From CAZUGA01 sp964619885 (GTDB lineage: Bacteria > Pseudomonadota > Gammaproteobacteria > Methylococcales > UBA1147), in contig CAZUGA010000014.1 of the NCBI GenBank assembly GCA_964619885.1, positions 33,182-97,181 on the forward strand: a DNA stretch of 64,000 nucleotides, given 5' to 3'. This document shows, in pieces, positions 34,275-42,872 of this stretch. Positions within the stretch are counted from its first letter, which is position 1. Each line of letters opens with the position of its first letter. Made by a program: the position numbers and the translations under genes. Below the pieces are notes generated by a model that searched no databases, was not told the DNA's origin, and worked only from the letters and a program-made list of their open reading frames with translations.

Positions 34275-35954
34275 ATGATTAATATTCAATCCCTTTGCTT
34301 AGCCTGCATGTCCGATAAGGATGGAGAGCAGGTCTGCCCAACTTGCGGCGACAATAACCACTACCGCCCCAGCCCTATAGCGCTACCCGAAAGAACCATA
34401 CTGAATAATCGATTTGTCATTGGCCGAGGGCTTGGGCGACCAGGGGGTTTCGGGATTACCTATTTGGCCTGGGATTTAATTTTAGAAATAACTGCCGCGA
34501 TTAAAGAATATATTCCTACCACTTGGGCAAATCGCGTAACAGGGCAAGCGGCTGTTGCACCCAATTCTGAAGAAGACCGCGAGTTGTTCAACGATGGCTT
34601 GAAAGAATTTCTCAAAGAAGCACAAACCCTGATTCGCTTTTCCCACCCCAATATCGCTCGTGCGCGAGACTTTTTTCGCGCAAACAATACCGCTTATCTG
34701 GTCATGGATTACTGTAAGGGTATTTCCTTGGAAGATTTTTTGGCACAAGCCAAAAAACCACTGAGCGAAAACCAGGCTTTGGAAATCATACTACCGATAC
34801 TTTCGGGACTAAGCGCAGTCCACAAACAAGGCTTTCTACACCGGGATGTTAAACCCTTAAATATTTGTATCGGCCTAGACGGCACACCGGTGTTGCTGGA
34901 TTTTGGCGCGGCCCGATATGCACTATATGATCGCACTAGTACGCTGACAGTAATGCTAACTGCTGGATTCGCACCTTTCGAGCAATACCATCGCAAAGGT
35001 AAACAGGGGCCATGGACAGATATTTATGCTTGTGGGGCTACATTGTATTACTTGCTAACCGGAACTGTCCCACCCGATGCACTCGAGCGCCAACATAACG
35101 ACAATTTGATTGCTCCTATCGCATTAGCCCCGCAAATAAGTGAATCGATGAATTTCGCGATTGTCCGGGCAATGGCCATGAATATTGTAGAAAGACCCCA
35201 AAATATCGCATCATTCCAGCATCTTCTGACCGGAGGATTCGAATCCCAAGCGACTTCTATCAATGCATTGCCCAACGCGATCAATCTTCAGAACCCAAGC
35301 CGCCCCCGCGCTTATACAACAAACAGCGCAGAGACCGGCAACATTTCCAGCTATTCGACTATCCGAGAGGCAACGCCGGTTGCCACGGCTACCGCCAACG
35401 AGCGAATAACCCTAGGCCAGGTCATTATAATCGTGGCGATTATATTGATCGGGATATTCAATCTGGATTCTGGCGAGGGGAACATCAAAAATGATGGAAC
35501 CAATCTGGATTCACCAATGCAATCCGGTAGCTCCACAGCAGAAAATCATAACCCGAAGCAAGATAATGAAATATATCAACTATCGGTAAAAACAATCGAT
35601 ACAAATTCGGAGCATCACGCTTACACCAAACTCCAAAAAGATCTTCCCGAACCCATTAGGTCCACAGCAGTAGCCAATAGAATGCCGGCAACACAGCAAT
35701 ATAGCGAAACCCTTGAGCGACAAAACGGATTACCAACCACACCCGCCAATGTCGGGGCCGATCCTCCTTTCCAAGCACTTGAGGCATGCCTAGGACTATC
35801 AATTCAATCAAGCTGCATCATTCGATTACCCATAGGGCCCATTGCAGGGAGATGCACCACTAACCCCAATAGCCAGCTGGTATGTGCGCCTCCACCGCCA
35901 CCCCCATCTCATGCCCGAAAACATCGACCCAGACGTCGCTACAATGCTCGTTAA
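34275..35954 (+). CDS. Membrane-anchored Ser/Thr protein kinase with N-terminal zinc ribbon
   Basis: 559 aa, ATG 34275. Cys8, Cys11, Cys21 and Cys24 form a zinc ribbon before the kinase. The kinase domain (about 45-310) has a modified glycine loop GRGLGRPGGFGITYLAW with an Arg-Pro insertion, the ATP-binding Lys in AAIKEYIP, catalytic loop FLHRDVKPLNICI near residue 189 and LLDFGAARY near 208. A single membrane helix lies at about 378-397 (ITLGQVIIIVAIILIGIF), with a Ser/Gln-rich outer part that has a few Cys and ends RRRYNAR. PknB-like topology with a divergent extracytoplasmic part. An FHA-GGDEF gene follows 119 bp downstream, which suggests phosphorylation of or recognition by that protein. 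Confidence 0.93.
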   Translation: MINIQSLCLACMSDKDGEQVCPTCGDNNHYRPSPIALPERTILNNRFVIGRGLGRPGGFGITYLAWDLILEITAAIKEYIPTTWANRVTGQAAVAPNSEEDRELFNDGLKEFLKEAQTLIRFSHPNIARARDFFRANNTAYLVMDYCKGISLEDFLAQAKKPLSENQALEIILPILSGLSAVHKQGFLHRDVKPLNICIGLDGTPVLLDFGAARYALYDRTSTLTVMLTAGFAPFEQYHRKGKQGPWTDIYACGATLYYLLTGTVPPDALERQHNDNLIAPIALAPQISESMNFAIVRAMAMNIVERPQNIASFQHLLTGGFESQATSINALPNAINLQNPSRPRAYTTNSAETGNISSYSTIREATPVATATANERITLGQVIIIVAIILIGIFNLDSGEGNIKNDGTNLDSPMQSGSSTAENHNPKQDNEIYQLSVKTIDTNSEHHAYTKLQKDLPEPIRSTAVANRMPATQQYSETLERQNGLPTTPANVGADPPFQALEACLGLSIQSSCIIRLPIGPIAGRCTTNPNSQLVCAPPPPPPSHARKHRPRRRYNAR

Positions 35955-36073
35955 AAATTTTCGGCGACGCCGACTGAAATCAATGGCCTGCATAGGCAGT
36001 TTCGACTGCTGTCCATCAAATTATCCTTCTGCATAGCAAAATATAGATTTTAGATTGGGCTATATTTCCTAGA

Positions 36074-36985
36074 ATGACCAACACCGCAAACCAATCAAAT
36101 CAGGTTGCAGCAACTATTATCGATCCTGAGACTATAGGAATCGGTAAAAAAAATATCAAAGCCGTTCCCTACTTGATTATCTTGTCAGGAACCGAACAAG
36201 GCAAAAGATTCCTGTTAGATAAACAAATCAACACCTTCGGCCGCGGTTCCGAAGTCGATATCATGATATCCGACCTGAAAACCTCGCGTTTACACGGCGC
36301 GTTCATTATCGGCGACGAAAAAATTCTATTGGAAGATTACCATTCTACCAACGGCGTGTACGTTGACGGTAATCGTGTAACAAAATGCGAAGTCGACCCT
36401 AAGTCACGCATACGCATTGGCAATACGACAATCAGAATAGATTTCAAGAATTCTGTCGAGGCTGAATTTGAGGATAATCTCGTAGCCGCCGCAACAACTG
36501 ACCCGTTGACCGGTCTTTTGAATCGGCGATCCTTTGCCAAATTTGCGCTCGATGAAATTGCTTTTTGTATAGAACATGATTGCTTTACTACAATCGCTGT
36601 CTGCGACGCCGATTACTTCAAAAAAATTAACGATCGCTTTGGCCATCCCACCGGGGATTTCGTTTTAAAACATTTAGCAAGAACCATTCAGGGAAATTTC
36701 AATGACGGAGATCTATTGGCCCGCTATGGTGGAGAAGAATTCATTGTATTGCTTCGGCGTTCGGGACCTGATATTTGCCAGAATGCTTGCAAAAAGCTTA
36801 TCTCTGCTGTTTCCAGCCATGAAATTTTGTTTGAGGGACACTCCATCACAACAACTATTTCAGTCGGAATGTGTTCGCGCAAAGGTGCAGCAATAGGATC
36901 ATTGGACGAAATGATTAAACGGGCGGATGAAGCTTTATACCTTGCCAAAAACAACGGTCGGAATCGATTCGAAAGCACACCCTGA
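36074..36985 (+). CDS. FHA-GGDEF diguanylate cyclase
   Basis: 303 aa, ATG 36074. Residues about 30-125 are a forkhead-associated domain with NTFGRGSEVDIMISD, KTSRLHGAFI and YHSTNGVYVDGNRV, the phosphothreonine-binding residues Arg, Ser and Asn included. Residues about 140-300 are a GGDEF domain with LTGLLNRRSFAKF, CDADYFKKINDRFGHPTGD and ARYGGEEFIVLLRR, an active GGEEF. No RxxD inhibitory site is seen upstream of it. Makes c-di-GMP from GTP in the cytoplasm. Being next to a kinase gene on the same strand, its activity is probably tuned by Ser/Thr phosphorylation. Confidence 0.94.
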   Translation: MTNTANQSNQVAATIIDPETIGIGKKNIKAVPYLIILSGTEQGKRFLLDKQINTFGRGSEVDIMISDLKTSRLHGAFIIGDEKILLEDYHSTNGVYVDGNRVTKCEVDPKSRIRIGNTTIRIDFKNSVEAEFEDNLVAAATTDPLTGLLNRRSFAKFALDEIAFCIEHDCFTTIAVCDADYFKKINDRFGHPTGDFVLKHLARTIQGNFNDGDLLARYGGEEFIVLLRRSGPDICQNACKKLISAVSSHEILFEGHSITTTISVGMCSRKGAAIGSLDEMIKRADEALYLAKNNGRNRFESTP

Positions 36986-37362
36986 CGAATTGAGAATAAA
37001 CCCGCCCCTTACTCGAGAATTGCGCCGACTTGTCTCGAAAATTTTTTACGTTTTCTTTGGCTCAAAAAACCACAGTATTCTAGCCCCGCAAAATTTCGAC
37101 GTGTCCTGTTACAAATCATCCCACTAAGAATACTCTGACCAGAACACAACGAGCTGTATAATTTCGCCAAGCATCAGCCACATTGGTTGACCCATTACGG
37201 CAATTTGATTTGTGGGAAAGAGCAAATTATCGTTAAGATGGGGACGTGGATTCTGTCTATCGTACGTTAGCCGCGGAAATTTCACTTTCAAAACTAGATT
37301 CGCTGTGCGCAATGGACACGCAGTCGACATTAATAACCGCAACAATCAGACGGGAATTGCCG
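36986..37362 (+). other. Gene-free stretch before the lipoprotein gene
   Basis: 377 bp. It contains the promoter at 37135-37162 and no supported gene. A longer in-frame start at GTG 37246 for the following gene was rejected because the lipoprotein signal begins at 37363. Confidence 0.5.
37135..37162 (+). promoter_or_regulatory. Candidate promoter of the hydrolase lipoprotein gene
   Basis: -35 CTGACC (37135-37140, four matches), 16 bp, -10 TATAAT (37157-37162, perfect). A start near 37169 would give a leader of about 190 nt before the ATG. Confidence 0.5.
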
Positions 37363-38622
37363 ATGAAATTATTTTTAATGATAGTGCTGGCCGCGAGCCT
37401 AAGTGGATGCGCGAGCCTTGGAAAAGGCGTCGCTGAAGCGTTTCTAGAGAAACGCCACAGTGAAGACACCCGGCAATGCCAGGTTTGGGGTGAATCTTTT
37501 GTAGGATTAGATCCCTACTTGACTAAAACTAAGGGTAAGACAAAGGTCTTGATGGTACACGGAGTGGGTCGGCACATTCCTGGATACAGCACCGAGTTTC
37601 TGGAAAAACTGGCAAAAGAACTCGACCTGACGGTCATGTCTCGTCACCCTAAACAAATCCAATTGACCGATCCGTTCGACACCAGTAAAAAACTCGGGAC
37701 GTTGCGTATAAACCGATTACTGAACCAAAACGAAACAAAAGAATTATTGTTTTATGAATTGACGTGGTCCGAAATCACCGATCCGGAAAAAGCGGTGCTG
37801 GATTACGACAACTCTGGCGAATATTCATTCCGTCGCGCCGATATAAACGATATGCTGAAAAAGTTTTCCAATGATACCGGGCCGGACCCAATGATATATC
37901 TGGGAAAAAGCCGGGATGACATTCTGGTCTCTTTTCGCCAATCATTTTGCTGGATGGTCAAGTCAAACTGGGATGATTTACCCAATAATCAAAGTAAATC
38001 CTGCGATCCGTTAACCAAAACGGCATTGGAAAATCTCGAAAATGATGACTACGCTTTGGTATCCCACAGTCTGGGTAGCCGTATTGTCATAGATGGCATG
38101 CAAAGCTTGGCGGAACTATTCGGAGCGAAAAACAAAAGGTTAAAAAAATTCACAGGCACTCCGGATGCTTTCGTCGAAGCATTCCGGAAAAAACAACTGC
38201 CTATTTACATGTTGTCCAACCAACTACCGTTATTGCAAATGGGGCGGGAACTACCTGAGGTAACCGGACAAAAAGACAATTATTGCTTAGTCAATGGAAA
38301 GCAATATAACGCCCGTGTACTGAGTAAAACTTCGATTATCGCGTTTAGCGATCCTAATGATCTATTGAGCTACGCAATACCGCAGGGATTTGCCGGCAAA
38401 TATCTAGATTCCAGGTTGTGCATCGATGTAACCAACATTAATATCAACGTGGCCAACGTCAACGATTTATTTGGCATTGGTGAATTGGCTAATCCGCTTA
38501 CGGCTCACGTGGGCTACGATCGTGATGACCGAGTAGTCGCATTGATTGCTAAAGGCATTGGTACATCCGGAGTATCAGAACTGGTACAAAAACGTTGCGA
38601 ATGGACTCGTTTGGTTGATTAA
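37363..38622 (+). CDS. Lipoprotein with alpha/beta-hydrolase-like fold
   Basis: 419 aa from ATG 37363, with GGGAA 7 nt upstream. Lipobox ASLSGC puts the lipidated Cys at residue 16. The fold is suggested by KVLMVHGVGRHIPGYS (the oxyanion-hole strand with HGVGR) and DYALVSHSLGSRIVID near residue 233, a nucleophile elbow with Ser between His and Leu-Gly (S-x-S-x-G variant). A C-terminal His is expected but not identified with certainty. Likely a surface lipase or esterase. It precedes a second hydrolase gene by 38 bp and may be co-transcribed with it. Confidence 0.8.
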   Translation: MKLFLMIVLAASLSGCASLGKGVAEAFLEKRHSEDTRQCQVWGESFVGLDPYLTKTKGKTKVLMVHGVGRHIPGYSTEFLEKLAKELDLTVMSRHPKQIQLTDPFDTSKKLGTLRINRLLNQNETKELLFYELTWSEITDPEKAVLDYDNSGEYSFRRADINDMLKKFSNDTGPDPMIYLGKSRDDILVSFRQSFCWMVKSNWDDLPNNQSKSCDPLTKTALENLENDDYALVSHSLGSRIVIDGMQSLAELFGAKNKRLKKFTGTPDAFVEAFRKKQLPIYMLSNQLPLLQMGRELPEVTGQKDNYCLVNGKQYNARVLSKTSIIAFSDPNDLLSYAIPQGFAGKYLDSRLCIDVTNININVANVNDLFGIGELANPLTAHVGYDRDDRVVALIAKGIGTSGVSELVQKRCEWTRLVD

Positions 38623-38660
38623 TACAAGCTTTTGGTTTGATTTGTAGCAATAATCGCGCG

Positions 38661-40178
38661 ATGCGAATTATCAAACAATTCCTATATGGTCTGGGTTATG
38701 GGGGCGCCGGTATCATTATCGGTGCGTTTGCGCTGTACACCTACCACGTCCGAAGCGGCCCCAAGCCGGAACTTTGGCATACTACTTCGCTGGAACATGA
38801 GTTTCACGCGTCCAAGGATAACGCGATAAACGAATTGAATGCCTATCTACGCTTGGAAGATAAACTCTTTAAGCAAGTCCAAAAACAAATAGTCGATAAT
38901 ATACCGCCATCCAAGCAACGCCGATTAAACCGATTTAGCGCGAATGCATTAGTCAATCCAGCTAAAGAGCGGATTAATTGGAATAGAAGTTTCGTATTAC
39001 GGGCCAACGCCCCAAAGGGGGGAATCTTGATGCTGCACGGGCTTTCCGATTCTCCGTATAGCATGCGCTCCTTGGCCAAGGACTTGCATGCCCAAGGTTT
39101 CTCAATAATTGCACTGCGCCTGCCTGGCCATGGCACAGCCCCTTCCGGTTTGATACACGCGCACTGGCGAGATTTTACATCTGCCACTCGCATTGCTGCA
39201 CGCCACCTTCACAAACAGATCGGAAAGAATTTGCCACTTCATATGGTTGGCTATTCGAATGGTGCCGCTCTGGCAGTAGAATATAGCCTAGCCGCGCTAG
39301 AAGGCGAACCGCTACCTATGCCGGAAACACTTATAATGCTATCACCCGCGATCAGCGTCTCCCCAGTCGCTGCGCTAGCACATTGGCAGGGCAAACTTTC
39401 AGCCCTACCCGGATTTGAGCAATTCGCGTGGACGCCGATTCTCCCGGAATTCGATCCGTACAAATACAATTCCTTTGCCGTCAACGCAGGCGAACAAATC
39501 TACGACTTAACCTCGCTCATCTCAGAACGAATGGATCGGCTTTCCCAATCTGGGCGCCTCAATGCTTTCCCCAAGGTTGTCGCGTTCCAATCCGCAGTAG
39601 ATGCAACGATTCCGCCAGACGGAATCGTAACGAACCTATTGACACATTTACCTTCAGGGGACAATCATCTGGTTTTATTCGACATCAATAGATTCACGGA
39701 AGCGACACCTTTGCTCAAAGCCACCACGGAGAAACTAACCCGCAAACTCTTGGCTGACTCAGCACTGCCTTTCAATTTGACCGTCGTAACCAACCAAGAC
39801 GAAAGCAGCCGACATTTGGTCGCCAGGCATAAAGCTCCGCGTAGTCGTCACGTTGAAAATAAACCATTGAATCTGGAATGGCCCCGTGGCGTTTACTCCT
39901 TGTCACACATTGCCTTGCCCTTCCCGCCAGATGACCCATGGTATGGCCAAGCGAGTATGAATAACCCCAATACGGTGCCTCTAGGGCATATTGAATTACA
40001 CGGAGAAAAGGGCTTACTCGCCATTCCAAGTAATTTCGTTATTCGGCTCCGCTACAATCCTTTCTATAGTTATCTAAGCCAGAAAATCACGACCGCATTG
40101 GCACTAGGTACGGACCTGTCGCCGCCCATCACGGAATCCAGCCGCGACCAACATCAGCAACAAACTCCAGAGTATTAA
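38661..40178 (+). CDS. Membrane-anchored alpha/beta hydrolase
   Basis: 505 aa from ATG 38661; a TTG eight codons earlier is possible. One N-terminal membrane helix (LYGLGYGGAGIIIGAFALYTY) anchors a periplasmic or inner-membrane domain. Hydrolase motifs: GGILMLHGLSDSPYSM, RLPGHGTAP, and the nucleophile elbow HMVGYSNGAALAVEY (GxSxG). AVDATIPPDGIV and NHLVLFD are placed like the acid and His strands. Lipase/esterase or thioesterase activity likely. Its 3' end overlaps lnt on the opposite strand by 75 bp. Confidence 0.87.
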   Translation: MRIIKQFLYGLGYGGAGIIIGAFALYTYHVRSGPKPELWHTTSLEHEFHASKDNAINELNAYLRLEDKLFKQVQKQIVDNIPPSKQRRLNRFSANALVNPAKERINWNRSFVLRANAPKGGILMLHGLSDSPYSMRSLAKDLHAQGFSIIALRLPGHGTAPSGLIHAHWRDFTSATRIAARHLHKQIGKNLPLHMVGYSNGAALAVEYSLAALEGEPLPMPETLIMLSPAISVSPVAALAHWQGKLSALPGFEQFAWTPILPEFDPYKYNSFAVNAGEQIYDLTSLISERMDRLSQSGRLNAFPKVVAFQSAVDATIPPDGIVTNLLTHLPSGDNHLVLFDINRFTEATPLLKATTEKLTRKLLADSALPFNLTVVTNQDESSRHLVARHKAPRSRHVENKPLNLEWPRGVYSLSHIALPFPPDDPWYGQASMNNPNTVPLGHIELHGEKGLLAIPSNFVIRLRYNPFYSYLSQKITTALALGTDLSPPITESSRDQHQQQTPEY

Positions 40179-41681
40179 CGGCATTAGCCAAAATCGCTCC
40201 TGGTAAAAGGTTGGCTTGGGATCTTTAATGTACGGCACTTGGTACAGGCCGGACCACTCTTTATGAAGGGGGGAGCGCTGCATGATTTCTCCTGAAGCCA
40301 ATGCCACGGTTGAAATCCCTGTATTGGTCGCCCGAACCACTGGACGCCGAAATTCTACCGCTCGGGCCAAGGTCATATACATATGCTGAAACGGTTCCTG
40401 CCATTTGCCATACCACGAATCATTGGTTACGTTTACAATAAATTGAGCACCTAGATCAGCAAGTCCCCTTGAAAAACTGGGAAAAAGACTTTCATAACAA
40501 ATTTGTGGCCCCATTATAAAGCCGTTCATTTGCAAGAGTACCGTTGGCCCCGGTCCGCGCGCGTAATGCCCTATCGGCGGCAACCAATCTCTAATAGATG
40601 GAAAATAATTTTCCCCTGGGATGTATTCACCGAAGGCTAACAATCGTGTCTTACTGTAGTACGGCAGTACAATATGCCCCTGGCTATTCAATGTGAACAA
40701 TGAGTTCGTAATCAAACCCGTGACACTGTCAACGCCATAGCCACCAGTAACCAACGATACATTTCGAGCAGCAAGGTAATTACGCAAGATTTTGGCGGAT
40801 TCCAATTTCGAATATCCCGGTCCCAATAGGGAAGGAAAAGCAGCCTCGGGCCAAACCACGAAATCGATATTTGGTGTATCATTCGACGCTAAGCCACGAT
40901 CCGTTACACGCTGATAGGTATTCAGAATTTCCGCGCGAAAACCCCGCCCCAATTCCGCCGCATGCTTTTCTTCATTACCGATATTAGCCTGCACCAGTAG
41001 TGTAGAAAAAGATGAATCGGGTTGCGGTAGGCGGTCACGAAGCCAGATACCGGTCACATTCAGGGCTAAAAACACTAAAACTACGACACCCAAGATGATC
41101 TTGGACAAGGTTGTCTTTGGTTGCTCCCATATCCAAAAAATTGCGATATTGAACACCAAGGTAAGCGAACTTAACCCGGCAAAACCGACAATTTCTGCCC
41201 AATGGTAGAGTGGCAGGTTACCGCTATACCAAGAATAACCAAAATTCCAATCAAATAGGGTTGGAGAATAAAACTCGCAAATAACCGTAATCAAACCCAT
41301 CACGCCCAAAGAGGTCTTACAGTTCCATTTAAAATGGTCTTTACCTAGATACCAAATCGCTCCGGCGACCGGAATGAAAAGATGGGCTATAGCAGCAAAC
41401 AATAACATGCCTAACAATGCCACTGGCCAAGGTAAGTGGGCAAATTCATGAAGCAAATAGGCCACCCAGTTGAATCCAATGAGCGTCAACACAAAGGAGG
41501 TCAGCCATCCACCCAATACCACAGACCGCAAATTATCCTGGCGAACCCAAAATATCCACAACGGAACAAAACAGAACAACGACGCCCATGGCGGGAAGGG
41601 AATATAGCTCGTACCGATAAAAATGCCAGACAAAATAGGCAAATGCCATCTTCTGGCAAGAATCGAGTAAATCAATGACAA
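40104..41681 (-). CDS. lnt: Apolipoprotein N-acyltransferase
   Basis: 525 aa. Adds the third acyl chain to the N-terminal Cys of lipoproteins in the inner membrane. The nitrilase-like triad is seen: Glu in VVWPEAAFPSLLG, Lys in YSKTRLLAFGEYIP, Cys in MGPQICYESLF followed by VNVTNDSWYG. The N-terminus has the six hydrophobic helices usual for Lnt. The first codon is TTG 41681; a second TTG at 41675 sits at better spacing (7 nt) from AGGA, so the protein may start two residues later. Convergent overlap of 75 bp with the hydrolase gene. Confidence 0.95.
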   Translation of the reverse strand: MSLIYSILARRWHLPILSGIFIGTSYIPFPPWASLFCFVPLWIFWVRQDNLRSVVLGGWLTSFVLTLIGFNWVAYLLHEFAHLPWPVALLGMLLFAAIAHLFIPVAGAIWYLGKDHFKWNCKTSLGVMGLITVICEFYSPTLFDWNFGYSWYSGNLPLYHWAEIVGFAGLSSLTLVFNIAIFWIWEQPKTTLSKIILGVVVLVFLALNVTGIWLRDRLPQPDSSFSTLLVQANIGNEEKHAAELGRGFRAEILNTYQRVTDRGLASNDTPNIDFVVWPEAAFPSLLGPGYSKLESAKILRNYLAARNVSLVTGGYGVDSVTGLITNSLFTLNSQGHIVLPYYSKTRLLAFGEYIPGENYFPSIRDWLPPIGHYARGPGPTVLLQMNGFIMGPQICYESLFPSFSRGLADLGAQFIVNVTNDSWYGKWQEPFQHMYMTLARAVEFRRPVVRATNTGISTVALASGEIMQRSPLHKEWSGLYQVPYIKDPKPTFYQERFWLMPLILWSLLLMLVAAGFRDGRRQVRT

Positions 41682-42005
41682 ATCCTAAGGTTATGACGAT
41701 CAGCTAATAGATTACTGTGTCGCAAATAATTTTCTAAATAGGTTTTGCTTAAGTCTTGCAGGGCAAGAATCAGAAACTGTCGAGTATATTGCATGAACTT
41801 GGTCGTGTCGTGAATGATTTCGAAAATTCGAATTTCAAAAGATATTGGGTTTACCGTGATTCTGGTAGACTCTAATGGACTAATTCATTATTCCATAACA
41901 GCGCTTTAAGCATTTGATCAGACCGACCCAAAATTTCGTTTAACTCAGAGCTCTGAGTTAAATGTACATTTTTCAGCAATTCACAATGAGTATCGAGGTA
42001 ACCAA
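41682..42005. other. Gene-free stretch with a 24-bp perfect palindrome
   Basis: 324 bp between lnt and the TPR gene, upstream of both. The outstanding element is the 24-bp palindrome at 41939-41962. No reading frame here has support. Confidence 0.6.
41939..41962. promoter_or_regulatory. 24-bp perfect inverted repeat, candidate operator
   Basis: Two 12-base halves, TTTAACTCAGAG and its exact complement, meet without a spacer. It lies 43 bp before the GTG start of the TPR gene, in front of its GAGG ribosome site. Such a symmetric element suggests a dimeric regulator site or, as RNA, a hairpin in the leader. No U-tract follows, so it is not an intrinsic terminator. Confidence 0.55.
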
Positions 42006-42872
42006 GTGAAGTATTTTGATCGATTCATCGCAAATTTTAATCTTATGCGCGGAATCAGACTCTTAAAAAGAGCCTCTAATAGTAATGTTCAAAAAGCCGC
42101 TTTGTTCAGGGAAGCCGCCTACAGACGGTTCGAGATTGCAATTAAATCCAATCCGGAATTGGCAGAAGTGCACGTTAATTGGGGCCACGGTCTGTATAAT
42201 GCCGCGCGCAAGTTATCTGGAAAAGATCGACAACGCGGCTTTCGTAATGCCTGTGAACAATACCAGAATGCTTACGATATTAATCCAAACGATACGGATA
42301 CGCTAAAACATTGGGGATTGGCATTGCGCGAATTGGCGCAAAGCAAACGGGAAAAAAAAACCGATACGCTATTCGCGGAAGCCTATGAAAAATTTTCGAT
42401 GGCGATAACTATCAACAGCGGCGATCATGACGTGTTCTACCATTGGGGAACGACACTCTACCAACAGGCACAAAAGAAAAATACCAGTGAAGCGCTAGCA
42501 TTGTACAAAGCAGCGATCGAAAAATTTAGATTAGATAGCGAGATCAATAGCAAACGACCCCATACGTACAATGACTGGGGGGCTTCGTTGATGGCAATTG
42601 CAAAAATTGACGGCGCGGAAAAATCTCAAGAACTGTTGGCCGATGCGCTGGATAAATTTCAACGGGCAGAGATGTTAAAAGCAGGACTCGCATCGTATAA
42701 CCTCGCATGCATCAGCAGCTTAATGGGTAATTTCGATGCCTGCCACAAACACCTGGAGGTCGCCAAGGAACATGGAAAACTGCCGATCGTTGGGCATTTA
42801 CAGCGTGATGACGACCTTAGTGCCGCGCGCAAGATTGATTGGTTCAAAGACTTTATTGCTGATTTAGACTAG
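42006..42872 (+). CDS. TPR-repeat protein
   Basis: 288 aa starting at GTG 42006 with GAGG 7 nt upstream. Repeated helix pairs of tetratricopeptide type run through most of the protein (for example AAYRRFEIAIKSNPELAEVHVNWGHGLYN, AYDINPNDTDTLKHWGLALRELA, AITINSGDHDVFYHWGTTLYQ, SEINSKRPHTYNDWGASLMAIA). The recurring WG in HWG/NWG and the LE-x-YNLACISSLMG tail resemble plant Tom20-like/bacterial TPR families. A protein-protein interaction role; partners unknown. No signal peptide, so cytoplasmic. Confidence 0.85.
   Translation: MKYFDRFIANFNLMRGIRLLKRASNSNVQKAALFREAAYRRFEIAIKSNPELAEVHVNWGHGLYNAARKLSGKDRQRGFRNACEQYQNAYDINPNDTDTLKHWGLALRELAQSKREKKTDTLFAEAYEKFSMAITINSGDHDVFYHWGTTLYQQAQKKNTSEALALYKAAIEKFRLDSEINSKRPHTYNDWGASLMAIAKIDGAEKSQELLADALDKFQRAEMLKAGLASYNLACISSLMGNFDACHKHLEVAKEHGKLPIVGHLQRDDDLSAARKIDWFKDFIADLD

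Noticed and set aside
35961..35973. Inverted repeat TCGGCG/CGCCGA after the kinase gene as a terminator
   Set aside because: Only a one-base centre and no U-tract follows on the plus strand; the other strand has AAAATTTTT after it but the layout is poor.
37246..37362. GTG start 39 codons upstream for the hydrolase lipoprotein
   Set aside because: It would bury the lipoprotein signal peptide inside the chain; ATG 37363 starts exactly at the signal and has a ribosome site.
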